Assembly: GCF_002105755.1 (NCBI RefSeq)
Contig: NZ_CP020821.1
Location: 1,860,001 to 1,924,000 of the forward strand
Source: Mycobacterium colombiense CECT 3035
Lineage (GTDB): Bacteria > Actinomycetota > Actinomycetes > Mycobacteriales > Mycobacteriaceae
Reading direction: 5' to 3'
DNA: 64,000 nucleotides
Below, in pieces: positions 25,378 through 32,955 of the stretch; the stretch's first letter is position 1, and each line of letters opens with the position of its first letter. The notes below the pieces were generated by a model that had not been told where the DNA came from, searched no databases, and saw only the letters and a list, made by a program, of their open reading frames with translations. Both the position numbers and the translations under genes were made by a program.

Positions 25378-27067
25378 TCGAAGAAATATTCAACTGGCGA
25401 ACAATTTCGCTTAGCTCGGCACCGACACGCTCTCGGTATTCAGTCATGATCTTCTCGGCCATGAGTTGTTCAAACTGTGTCTTATATACCAATGAATATT
25501 CTCCTCGAGCGAGGCCAAAGAAAAAAACATCAATAATTTTTGCTAAAGCCGCGTTTTCTGGAAGAGATTCGATGAGGTCACGCACGAACCGATGCAAAGA
25601 ATTTACTCTTACAATAATCCCCAGATCAGGATCGTGTGCACGTTGCCAAAGCTGGTTATTGTCCAGCGCAGACACATACTGTACACGCTGCCCATCTTTT
25701 TTCAGCCGTTCGCGTTCAGCGTCAGACGCTTCATTTTCTTTCGTCGTCCGCTCACGGCGCTCTCGTAACTCGTCCCGCTCCGGCGCAGGTGCGGCTTCTT
25801 CGTCGAGCTTGTCCGAATCACTACCCAGTTCTTCGATCTCATTTAGCTCCGAGTTAATATCGTCATGAGGCGACTCTCCCAGCTTTTGTTGCATACGCCG
25901 TTTTGCCGCACCCCATGCCAGACGGCTCTTCTTGACACCTTCCGAGATTATGGGATTTAGCTGTTCAGAGGCTATGTCTGAGAGAATAATCCGGTTCTTC
26001 GAAACATTGATGTTTAAGACTTCGTCGGCATCATCGCTAATTTCGATTCGACCGCGAAATGCATATAAGTCTTGATCTTGATGAATCTTTCCACCCAAAC
26101 TACTAGCCCACTCAATTAACCGGCCGTTGCGATAGACATAAAAACCATAGTTTCCAGCGCCGATGTCATACTTGCGCCGCGCCTCTGCCTGACTACTAAC
26201 ATTTGCATCGGCCACGGAAGGCGGATGGGGTAATTGCGTGATTGTCACATGCGCGAATGTCGAGCCGGTGTCATCGAGTTGGAATGCTTGACGCCTTTGC
26301 AAGTATCTGACATCCAAGCCGGTCCATTCACTCTCATCGTCAAGATTTCCGTTCTTCTCTGCCTCGGCTTCGTATAGTGGGTCCCGAGGCTGGACCTCCT
26401 CACCGTCTAAAGTGAGCCCCACCTTTTGAATTCCTTGGCTAGCATCGCCAGATAGTGCGTAATAGTAGACGACACCCGCCTGTTCAGACAGTTCTCGCTT
26501 TATTTGTGCAGGCGACTCTGAGCTATCCTTATGAATTTTATCGATAATTACTAGAGTTCCGTTTCCTCCAGCTGCAACCTCATCGAGTATTGCTAATTCG
26601 TCCGGGCTTGCTTTGCGTACTAAATAGATGAATTCGCCTTTTTCCCTTACCTGTTCGTGATCGAGCACAGCAGCTAGTGCCGAACCCTGAGAACGTGACA
26701 CTATAGTGAGCCGTTGGCCTAGAGATGCAGAGGCCGACTTGAGACCCATGCCGAATTTCGACAAGCTCTTCGGCGAATAGAGATCGGGGGAAGATCCTAG
26801 CGTTAGGGCGTTATCCAACCCCTCCGAATCCATACCCGTGCCGTTATCGGCAATGAGAATCTTATTAACGATTGCTCTTGGTCGTCCGGGCTTGCCTTCG
26901 GAAAGGTTGATCAGTTCAAACTTCACGGCCGCGTGGGTCGCGTTGTTTGATATTGCATTGTCGACGATGTCAAGTACCGCGGCGGCGGCGCTATAGCCGA
27001 TTCTGCCCAACGCGTACAGAACCCGGCTAGGATCCCAGCTTCCTTTTCTGATCTCCTCGCTCGCCAC
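25361..27067 (-). CDS. GHKL (HATPase) ATP-binding protein 2, MORC-like
   Basis: 568 residues. ATP site: AVLDIVDNAISNNATHA (N box, Asp-Asn), ILIADNGTGMDSEGL (motif II), LSKFGMGLKSASASLG (lid). The usual catalytic Glu before the N box is replaced by Asp in DIVDNAI, worth testing. A transducer domain follows with FYVYRNGRLIEWAS and INVSKNRI, the MORC/Hsp90-type second domain. A long acidic and charged segment (about residues 395-450, RERRERTTKENEASDAERER) is coiled-coil-like. The C-terminal 110 residues (LGIIVRVNSLHRFVRDLI, VFFFGLARGE) resemble the module at the end of GHKL protein 1. First gene of a two-gene unit with the GIY-YIG nuclease. Confidence 0.8.
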   Translation of the reverse strand: MASEEIRKGSWDPSRVLYALGRIGYSAAAAVLDIVDNAISNNATHAAVKFELINLSEGKPGRPRAIVNKILIADNGTGMDSEGLDNALTLGSSPDLYSPKSLSKFGMGLKSASASLGQRLTIVSRSQGSALAAVLDHEQVREKGEFIYLVRKASPDELAILDEVAAGGNGTLVIIDKIHKDSSESPAQIKRELSEQAGVVYYYALSGDASQGIQKVGLTLDGEEVQPRDPLYEAEAEKNGNLDDESEWTGLDVRYLQRRQAFQLDDTGSTFAHVTITQLPHPPSVADANVSSQAEARRKYDIGAGNYGFYVYRNGRLIEWASSLGGKIHQDQDLYAFRGRIEISDDADEVLNINVSKNRIILSDIASEQLNPIISEGVKKSRLAWGAAKRRMQQKLGESPHDDINSELNEIEELGSDSDKLDEEAAPAPERDELRERRERTTKENEASDAERERLKKDGQRVQYVSALDNNQLWQRAHDPDLGIIVRVNSLHRFVRDLIESLPENAALAKIIDVFFFGLARGEYSLVYKTQFEQLMAEKIMTEYRERVGAELSEIVRQLNISSIVSGD

Positions 27068-27206
27068 GGTTCCTGCCCCTTCGTTGGTGCTTGTTTCGAC
27101 TCCGTGAGTTCGCGCTCATACGCAGAGCCGATCTCATGAATCACCGTCTTTGACCGCCGTTGCGGCATCGTGTACGGCCTCTTGCGCGCATGAGTCGCTA
27201 CCGTAC

Positions 27207-27225
27207 CGAACCTCTGAGAGGTTCG
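27207..27225. repeat. 19-base palindrome at the right island edge
   Basis: CGAACCTCT (27207-27215), G, AGAGGTTCG (27217-27225) is a perfect inverted repeat between the island GHKL promoter region and the end of the VOC gene. It could be a terminator hairpin for the VOC gene, although no T-tract follows on the minus strand, or a site used at the island boundary. Confidence 0.45.
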
Positions 27226-27255
27226 TAGGGCTTCAGCTAGATTGACAACCAGCCC

Positions 27256-27711
27256 CTACGGCCTCGCCGGCAACGCCGCCAACCACCCGTCGGAAAGCAA
27301 CTCCAACAGCTGCCCATCCGGATCCCGAATCATCGCCGCACCGGCCGACACTGACCCGTCGACCACCGCTCCCCCGAACTCCGCCACCCGAGCCAACACT
27401 CCGGGAAGATCGGACACCGAGAACGAGATGTGCGTCAGCCCGATCTGATCCATCACCCGCTCCGAGCCGGCATGAACCTGACGCTTCGAGTAGTCCATGA
27501 GCTCGAGCACGAACCCATCCCGCACCAGATAGGTCGCGTGCACGCCGAGCGGCTCGGGCAACCCCACCAGCTGAGATGTCGCGCCATCGGGCGGGTCGAG
27601 TTCCCACCAGAACTGGAACCCCAGCAGGCCCTCGTAGAACCGGCGCGACCGCTGGCGGTCGGTGACGCATAACCCAACGTGATTGAAAACCGTTCGATGA
27701 CTACTCAACAC
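27256..27711 (-). CDS. VOC (glyoxalase/dioxygenase) superfamily protein
   Basis: 151 residues, two beta-alpha-beta-beta-beta repeats. Likely metal ligands are His in FNHVGLCV, His in LTHISFSV and Glu in QLLELL; FYEGLLGF and DPDGQLLEL are typical family blocks. The TTG start at 27711 is preceded by GGAGG at five bases. It is the first intact host-type gene after the island, transcribed divergently from a P450. VOC proteins range from ring-cleavage dioxygenases to lyases; given the ring-cleavage genes left of the island, it may belong to the same former pathway, by inference. Confidence 0.75.
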   Translation of the reverse strand: MLSSHRTVFNHVGLCVTDRQRSRRFYEGLLGFQFWWELDPPDGATSQLVGLPEPLGVHATYLVRDGFVLELMDYSKRQVHAGSERVMDQIGLTHISFSVSDLPGVLARVAEFGGAVVDGSVSAGAAMIRDPDGQLLELLSDGWLAALPARP

Positions 27712-27856
27712 AACCTCCGCAGCAAGTCAGGCCCTTAACGACGCGATCCCTACCGACCTTCGATGACGCTTCACCACACGACCCAAGAGCGTAATAATGC
27801 AAAGATAAGCCAATAGGCCGCCAGCTAAGCAGACGCTTCCGTGGGAGAGCTTGTCG

Positions 27857-29125
27857 ATGGTCACACGCCCGAAGGTCCGCCGCGACGCCACGGTCGATTT
27901 CGACCATCATTCCGACGCGTTCAACCTCAACGAGCTGGCCGTCAATGCCGAACTGCGGCAACGATGTCCGGTCGCGTGGAACGAGAACTACGACGGCTTC
28001 TGGTACCTCAGCAGCTACGACGCCGTCAGCCACACCGCCCGCGACGGCGACACGTTCGCCCACAAATACGAACCCAACGCCGAAGATGGCGTCGACTACC
28101 AGGGCGAGATGGGCGTCCCGCGCCCCGACGGTCAGCCGGCCCTGGGCATCGGCGAGGTCGACGGCCCCTACCACCAAGCCCTACGGCATGCCCTGGCGCC
28201 GTTCTTCTCCCCCGGCGCCGTCGAAAAACTCAAGCCCTTCATGGAGCAATCCGCACACTGGTTCCTCGACCAGCGCATCGCCGACGGACAGATGGACGTG
28301 GTGCTCGACTACGCCAGCCCGGTCCCGGCCATCCTGACCATGAAGTTGATGGGCCTGCCCTACGACAACTGGCACCTGTACGCCAACCTTTTTCACTCCG
28401 TCATGGCCGTCCCGCAGGACAGCGACGAGTACGCCAGTGCGATCGCCAAAGTGCCCGCCATGATGCAAGAGGTCCTCGAGTTCGCGGCCAACCGAAGAGC
28501 CGACGCGCGAGAAGACCTGACCAGCTTCCTGATTCAATTCGAATTCGACGGCCACCGCCTCACCGACGAACAGCTGCTCAATATCCTCTGGAACCTCATC
28601 GGCGGCGGCGTCGACACCACCACCTCACAAACCGCGCTCACCCTCCAACACCTGGGCACCCACCCCGAGCTCAGGCAGCAACTCATCGACCACCCCGAGC
28701 TCTACCGCACCGCCACCGACGAATTCCTGCGCTACTTCTCGGTCAACCAAACCCTCAGTCGCACAGTCACTCACGACGTCGTCCTCGGCGGCCAATGCCT
28801 CAAGAAGAACGACCGCGTCGTCATCAGCTGGCTCTCGGCCAACCACGACGAAAACGAATTCGACCGGCCCGACGAGATCATCCTCGATCGCGCACCCAAC
28901 CGTCACGTCGCGTTCGGGCTGGGCCCGCATCGCTGCATCGGCTCGCACCTGGCCCGGCTGATGTCGGCCGTGATGGTCAAGGCCGTCCTCGACCGCATCC
29001 CCGACTACCAGGTCGACGTCGACAACGTCCACCAATACCTCGGCAACCCAAGCATGACCGGGCTGGGCAAGCTCCCGGTCACCTTCACCTCCGGCGCCAG
29101 CCGGGACACGCCGCGGCCGTGGTGA
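27857..29125 (+). CDS. Cytochrome P450
   Basis: 422 residues from ATG 27857 (GGGAGAG seven bases upstream; TTG 27851 is possible). P450 landmarks: I-helix GGGVDTTTSQ, the ExxR in ATDEFLRYF as EFLR, and the haem-binding loop FGLGPHRCIGSHLA with the axial Cys. The N-terminal part FWYLSSYDAVSHTARD is typical of soluble bacterial class I enzymes that need a ferredoxin and reductase. No redox partner is adjacent. It is divergent from the VOC gene across 139 bases and converges on a TetR gene. Substrate unknown. Confidence 0.85.
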   Translation: MVTRPKVRRDATVDFDHHSDAFNLNELAVNAELRQRCPVAWNENYDGFWYLSSYDAVSHTARDGDTFAHKYEPNAEDGVDYQGEMGVPRPDGQPALGIGEVDGPYHQALRHALAPFFSPGAVEKLKPFMEQSAHWFLDQRIADGQMDVVLDYASPVPAILTMKLMGLPYDNWHLYANLFHSVMAVPQDSDEYASAIAKVPAMMQEVLEFAANRRADAREDLTSFLIQFEFDGHRLTDEQLLNILWNLIGGGVDTTTSQTALTLQHLGTHPELRQQLIDHPELYRTATDEFLRYFSVNQTLSRTVTHDVVLGGQCLKKNDRVVISWLSANHDENEFDRPDEIILDRAPNRHVAFGLGPHRCIGSHLARLMSAVMVKAVLDRIPDYQVDVDNVHQYLGNPSMTGLGKLPVTFTSGASRDTPRPW

Positions 29126-29129
29126 TCGC

Positions 29130-29738
29130 TCAAAGCACTTGAGCCACAACGCCCGTCACCAGGTCGTCGGGCGCTTGGGTGATGCCGACGGCCTGAAGAT
29201 GGCCACCGATGGCCAGCGACGCGACGCCGTGCACCAGCGACCACAGCGGCCCGGCGATCTCGCGCGGATCCCGGCCGCCGGCGATGCCCGCCGCCTGGCA
29301 CCGCGTGATCGCGTCGAGTAGGTCGCCGAACGCCGCCAAGCCGGCCACCGCGACGCCCGGTTGCTCCGGCTTCAGTGACTCCGCCCCGAACATCACCTGA
29401 TAGTGATCGGGATGGGCGACGGCCCATCGCACATACACGCGGCCGAGCTCGACGACCCGCTCCCGGGGATCAGATACCCGATCGGCCGCCGCGGCCAGCG
29501 CGGCGTGCAGATCGAGGAATCCCTGTTCGGCGACGGCGGCCAGCAGCTCGGCCTTGTCGGCGAAGTGCCGGTACGGCGCCGCGGCGCTGACCCCGGCGCG
29601 GCGCGCCGCCTCGGTGAGGGTGAACCCTTTCGGCCCCTTCTCCGCCACCAGCGACAGCGCCGCGCTGGTCAGCGCCCGTTTGAGGTCGCCGTGGTGATAG
29701 CTCTGCCGCCGCGGCGCGGCCGCCCGCTTCACTGCCAT
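29130..29738 (-). CDS. TetR-family regulator (WHG-type C-terminal domain)
   Basis: 202 residues from ATG 29738; the longer frame to 29792 would cover the operator. N-terminal HTH: YHHGDLKRALTSAALSLVAEKG starts the domain, then FTLTEAARRAGVSAAAPYRHF. The C-terminal half has LWSLVHGVASLAI, the WHG-like block of one TetR subfamily. It is divergent from the DUF1707 gene and a good inverted repeat (29749-29770) lies between the two starts, so it probably represses itself and the divergent operon. It also converges on the P450 gene with a four-base gap. Confidence 0.85.
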   Translation of the reverse strand: MAVKRAAAPRRQSYHHGDLKRALTSAALSLVAEKGPKGFTLTEAARRAGVSAAAPYRHFADKAELLAAVAEQGFLDLHAALAAAADRVSDPRERVVELGRVYVRWAVAHPDHYQVMFGAESLKPEQPGVAVAGLAAFGDLLDAITRCQAAGIAGGRDPREIAGPLWSLVHGVASLAIGGHLQAVGITQAPDDLVTGVVAQVL

Positions 29739-29748
29739 GTTGACGAGA

Positions 29749-29770
29749 TTAACATCGAGGTATATGTTAA
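29749..29770. promoter_or_regulatory. TetR operator candidate
   Basis: TTAACAT (29749-29755), eight-base spacer, ATGTTAA (29764-29770): a perfect inverted repeat inside the 63-base gap between the divergent tetR and DUF1707 genes, 31 bases before the latter's start. Confidence 0.55.
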
Positions 29771-29801
29771 GGCGATTCACATCGGCGACCAAGGAGACGA
29801 C

Positions 29802-30230
29802 ATGACGAATCTGCTTGACACCACATCAGCGCTCGCCGGCACCCGCGACCGGGAGAAGACGGCCGACCTGCTCGGTCAGGCGCTCGCGCAGGGCTACCTG
29901 CCGATCGACGAGTACGACCGACGGCTGCAGACGGTGTTCCAGACGCAGACCGCCGACGAGTTGCGCGAACTGCTCGCCGGCCTGCCGCTCGATCGCATCC
30001 GGCGCCACGACCCCCGCCGCCGCGCCGCCCGCCTGGCCGCGGCGCGTCGCGGAATGCGCGCCCACCTCGTCGCGTACCTCGCCATGTGCGTCATCGTGCT
30101 CACCGTCTGGGCGGCCGTCGCGCTGACGACGAACGCCACCTACTTCTGGCCGATCTGGCCCATCCTCGGCGCGGGAATCGGACTCGTCAGCCACGCCGTG
30201 TCGATACCGCGCGGCAAGCAAAGCCGTTGA
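29802..30230 (+). CDS. DUF1707 / 2TM-domain membrane protein
   Basis: 142 residues from ATG 29802 with AAGGAGA seven bases upstream. Residues 10-60 are a DUF1707-like block (REKTADLLGQALAQGYLPID and EYDRRLQTVFQTQTADELREL), a module of small mycobacterial membrane proteins. A basic loop (RRHDPRRRAARLAAARRG) precedes two membrane helices near 85-105 and 112-132, matching the 2TM domain. No enzyme motif. It begins an operon with a short-chain dehydrogenase 28 bases downstream and is likely controlled by the divergent TetR regulator. Confidence 0.8.
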   Translation: MTNLLDTTSALAGTRDREKTADLLGQALAQGYLPIDEYDRRLQTVFQTQTADELRELLAGLPLDRIRRHDPRRRAARLAAARRGMRAHLVAYLAMCVIVLTVWAAVALTTNATYFWPIWPILGAGIGLVSHAVSIPRGKQSR

Positions 30231-30258
30231 GAACCAGCACTACTCGCAAGGAAGAGTC

Positions 30259-31038
30259 ATGAAGAACACGGCAGTGGTCACCGGCGCCAGCTCTGGACTG
30301 GGCGCGATCTTCGCCGAACAACTGGCGCAGCGGGGTTTCTCGTTGGTGTTGGCCGGGCGGAACCATTCCCGCCTCGAGGCCGTCAAGCAACGGATCGGAC
30401 AGAGTGCCGAGGTTGAGCTGGTCGTGGGCGACCTTGGCACCGACGACGGTGTCGAGGACCTGATCGCCCGGCTGAACGGACGGGTGATCGACCTCCTGGT
30501 CAACAACGCGGGCTTCGGCACCTACGGCCCGTTCGCCGAAATCGAGGCCGATCGCGAACGCGAACTGGTCGCTGTCAACGTCACCGCACCGGTCCGCCTG
30601 ACTCACGCGGTCCTGCCCGGGATGCTGGCCCGCGGCCGCGGCGGCATCTTGAATGTGGCCTCCGTCATCGCCTTTCAGCCCGGCACCTATCAAGCCACCT
30701 ATGGCGCCTCGAAGGCGTTCGTGCTGTCGCTGAGTCAGGCGTTGTGGGCCGAGACCCGCGGCTCCGGTGTCACCGTGACCGCGCTCTGCCCCGGGCCCAC
30801 CCAGACCGGGTTCGTCGACGCGCTCGGGTCGGACGTCTCGCACACCGCGGCCTATAGGCACCTCGCCGCACCCGGGCCCGTCGTGGCCGCCGGGTTGCGC
30901 GGTCTCGACCGCGGCCGCGCGGTGGTCGTGCCCGGCGTGCGCGACCGGATGATGGTGACGGGCACACGATTCGCGCCCGGATGGCTGTCGGCGCTCATCA
31001 GCGGGCGGATGCTCCGGCCCGCTGAAGCGCCGGCATAA
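30259..31038 (+). CDS. Short-chain dehydrogenase/reductase
   Basis: 259 residues, classical SDR. Cofactor motif TGASSGLG at residues 8-15, LVNNAGFG, and the catalytic set Ser in NVASV, Tyr-x-x-x-Lys in YGASKAF. The C-terminal GPTQTGFVDALG region is typical of the DltE/YqjQ-like group. It probably uses NADP(H) because an Arg follows the second strand (LAGRNHSRL). It is in an operon with the DUF1707 protein, and a hairpin follows before the convergent kinase. Substrate unknown. Confidence 0.85.
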   Translation: MKNTAVVTGASSGLGAIFAEQLAQRGFSLVLAGRNHSRLEAVKQRIGQSAEVELVVGDLGTDDGVEDLIARLNGRVIDLLVNNAGFGTYGPFAEIEADRERELVAVNVTAPVRLTHAVLPGMLARGRGGILNVASVIAFQPGTYQATYGASKAFVLSLSQALWAETRGSGVTVTALCPGPTQTGFVDALGSDVSHTAAYRHLAAPGPVVAAGLRGLDRGRAVVVPGVRDRMMVTGTRFAPGWLSALISGRMLRPAEAPA

Positions 31039-31095
31039 GCTGATCACCTTGCGTCCGCGGCGTTACGCGCGCGCCGGCGCCGGACCAACAAGCTT

Positions 31096-31127
31096 CAAAC
31101 GTGCCAGCGCATCCGCTAGCACGTTTG
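31096..31127. terminator. Inverted repeat between convergent genes
   Basis: CAAACGTGC (31096-31104) and GCACGTTTG (31119-31127), perfect nine-base arms with a 14-base loop, lies between the SDR stop and the convergent kinase stop. Placement suggests a bidirectional transcription barrier; there is no strong U-tract, as is common in mycobacteria. Confidence 0.5.
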
Positions 31128-31214
31128 GGAATCACTTTATGGTCGGAAACTCGTAACTGGCCCGTGGGACCAACCCCAGGGCGGCCACACTGAGAACCAC
31201 TGCGCCGGTAGCGA

Positions 31215-32687
31215 TTACGACGCCGTCGCGAACTGCAGCACCGGTTCGGACGAGTCGACGTGCCCGAAGCTGATGATCCGCAACCGGTAGGGACGCACCT
31301 CGTAGACCACCCCATCGACCGGGTTGGTGACGTCGAATCCGTCCTCGACCTGCTCGGCGTTGGACAGCTCGAGGTGGGCGCCGTCGCGGATCCGCTCGCC
31401 GCGGTAATAGTAAGTGCCGCTGAGGTTTTTGCACACCACCGCCAGCGACTTCGCGGTCCGCAGCACGGCGGCCGGCGGATTGCCCGGGTCGCACCGCGCC
31501 GTCTCGCCGACGAACCCTAACCCGTCGGCGCCTTTCACCGGACGTGAGAGCGTCGGCGTCAACGGTGGCGGCGGAGTCGTCGACGCGGGCGGGGGCGCCG
31601 CCTTCAACGTCTGGGACGGCGCCGACGCGTTGTGATGAGTGCCGCCAACCAGATTCATCGACAACACCACCCCGGCGATCAACACCACCACCGCCACCGC
31701 GGTCACGATCAGCGGCGTGCGGCCGACCGACGGCCAGTGCCACGTGCGCGCGGGAGGCGGCCCGGGGCGGTCGGCGGGCTCATCGAGTTCGGGGAGGGAG
31801 ACGGTCGGCAGCGGGCGCGTCCGGGGCGGGGGCCCGCTTCGGCCGGCGGCAACCGGGACCGGCTCGTACGCGGCGAAGACCGCCTCGCTGGCGGCGCGGG
31901 CGAGTTCACCCGCGGAACCGAACCGCGCGGCGCCCTGTTTGGCCATGCCCCGGGTGATGATGTCGTCGTACTCCCGGCCCACGCCGCGGCGCATGATGCT
32001 CGGCCGGGGCGCCGGCGCCAGCAGGTGCTCGCGCCTCAGCTCCCCCGCGTCCTCGCCCTCGAACGGCGGCTGGCCGGTGAGGCACTCGTAGAGCACGCAC
32101 GCCAGCGAATAGATGTCGGTCTGCGGCCCGATGCGGCCGGTGGTGAATCGCTCGGGCGCCATGTAGGTGCGCGACAGTTTCTCGTCGCCGGCGGCCTGGG
32201 CGATGCCGAAGTCGGCCAGGTAGGTGAAGTGGTCGTGCGTCAGCAGGATGTTCTCGGGTTTGACGTCGAGGTGCACCAGCCCGGCGGCGTGCGCGGCGTC
32301 GAGGGCGCGCGCCACCTGCGCGGTGATCGACGCCGCACGCGACGGTTCCAGCCCACCCTGCTCGCGCAGCAGGTCCTTGAGGCTGCCCCCGTCGTCGACC
32401 AGGTGCATGTCGATGAAGGGCACCCCGTCGATCTCGCCGAAGTCATGCAGCGGCAGGACGTGCGGCTCCTGCAGCCGCGTCACCTTGCGGCACTCGCGCC
32501 AAAGGCGTTGCTGGAAGCCAGGGTCCGCGGCCGTCTCGCCACGTAACAGCTTGAGCGCGACCATCCGGTCCTTAACCGTGTCGTACGCGCGGTAGACCTC
32601 GCCCATCGCCCCGGTGCCGATCACCGATCGCAGCTCGTACGGCCCGAACCGGGTACCGAGCCGCGAACCGCGGGACGAGGAGGTCAC
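31215..32687 (-). CDS. Transmembrane Ser/Thr protein kinase (PknB-type)
   Basis: 490 residues from GTG 32687, with AAAGGA eight bases upstream; the frame to 32789 extends into the promoter. Kinase domain about residues 15-270: glycine loop GTGAMGEVYRA, VALKLL lysine, catalytic loop HLDVKPENI (Asp kept, Arg of HRD replaced by Leu), ADFGIAQ, and an APE motif in YMAPERF. The activation loop is short (LSRTYMAPE). A Pro-rich juxtamembrane stretch is followed by one membrane helix (LIVTAVAVVVLIAGVVL), then an extracellular domain with two Cys (ETARCDPG, LAVVCKN) after a Pro/Thr linker. It is alone on its strand. The HLD change removes a residue that normally couples activation-loop phosphorylation to catalysis. 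Confidence 0.85.
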   Translation of the reverse strand: MTSSSRGSRLGTRFGPYELRSVIGTGAMGEVYRAYDTVKDRMVALKLLRGETAADPGFQQRLWRECRKVTRLQEPHVLPLHDFGEIDGVPFIDMHLVDDGGSLKDLLREQGGLEPSRAASITAQVARALDAAHAAGLVHLDVKPENILLTHDHFTYLADFGIAQAAGDEKLSRTYMAPERFTTGRIGPQTDIYSLACVLYECLTGQPPFEGEDAGELRREHLLAPAPRPSIMRRGVGREYDDIITRGMAKQGAARFGSAGELARAASEAVFAAYEPVPVAAGRSGPPPRTRPLPTVSLPELDEPADRPGPPPARTWHWPSVGRTPLIVTAVAVVVLIAGVVLSMNLVGGTHHNASAPSQTLKAAPPPASTTPPPPLTPTLSRPVKGADGLGFVGETARCDPGNPPAAVLRTAKSLAVVCKNLSGTYYYRGERIRDGAHLELSNAEQVEDGFDVTNPVDGVVYEVRPYRLRIISFGHVDSSEPVLQFATAS

Positions 32688-32955
32688 TGAGCAATCCTTT
32701 CTTAAAACGCAGTCCAGCCCGCGGGTTCCCGAATCGGGCGTCGGCATAACGTGCGGAGCCTCACGCGTGTCGCTACCCCGAGACACCACTGATGGCCACT
32801 ATTGTCCGGCGGCCGGCGCAAACCTGCATCACCAACCGGCCCGCGCGAAACTGCGCCAGACCCACCCTAGCGGCAGCGCACCCGACTTTCCTCCCCGCCG
32901 CCATTCGCGGCACCGATACAGTAATTGTCTGGCGCGTAAGAAGGTGAGGCCTTCG

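Larger units (their letters stand above)
9718..27230. mobile_element. Defence island inserted in a catabolic locus
   Basis: The segment is plainly lower in GC and uses A/T-ending codons far more than the flanks, most strongly at 24.6-27.1 kb. Nearly all genes are minus strand with short gaps or overlaps. Contents are phosphorothioation genes, helicase, two GHKL ATPases, PLD and GIY-YIG nucleases. The left edge falls inside a dioxygenase gene; the right edge is between 27068 and 27255, before an intact VOC gene. No integrase, transposase, tRNA target or clear flanking direct repeat was found, so the transfer mechanism is unknown and edges are approximate. Confidence 0.7.
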
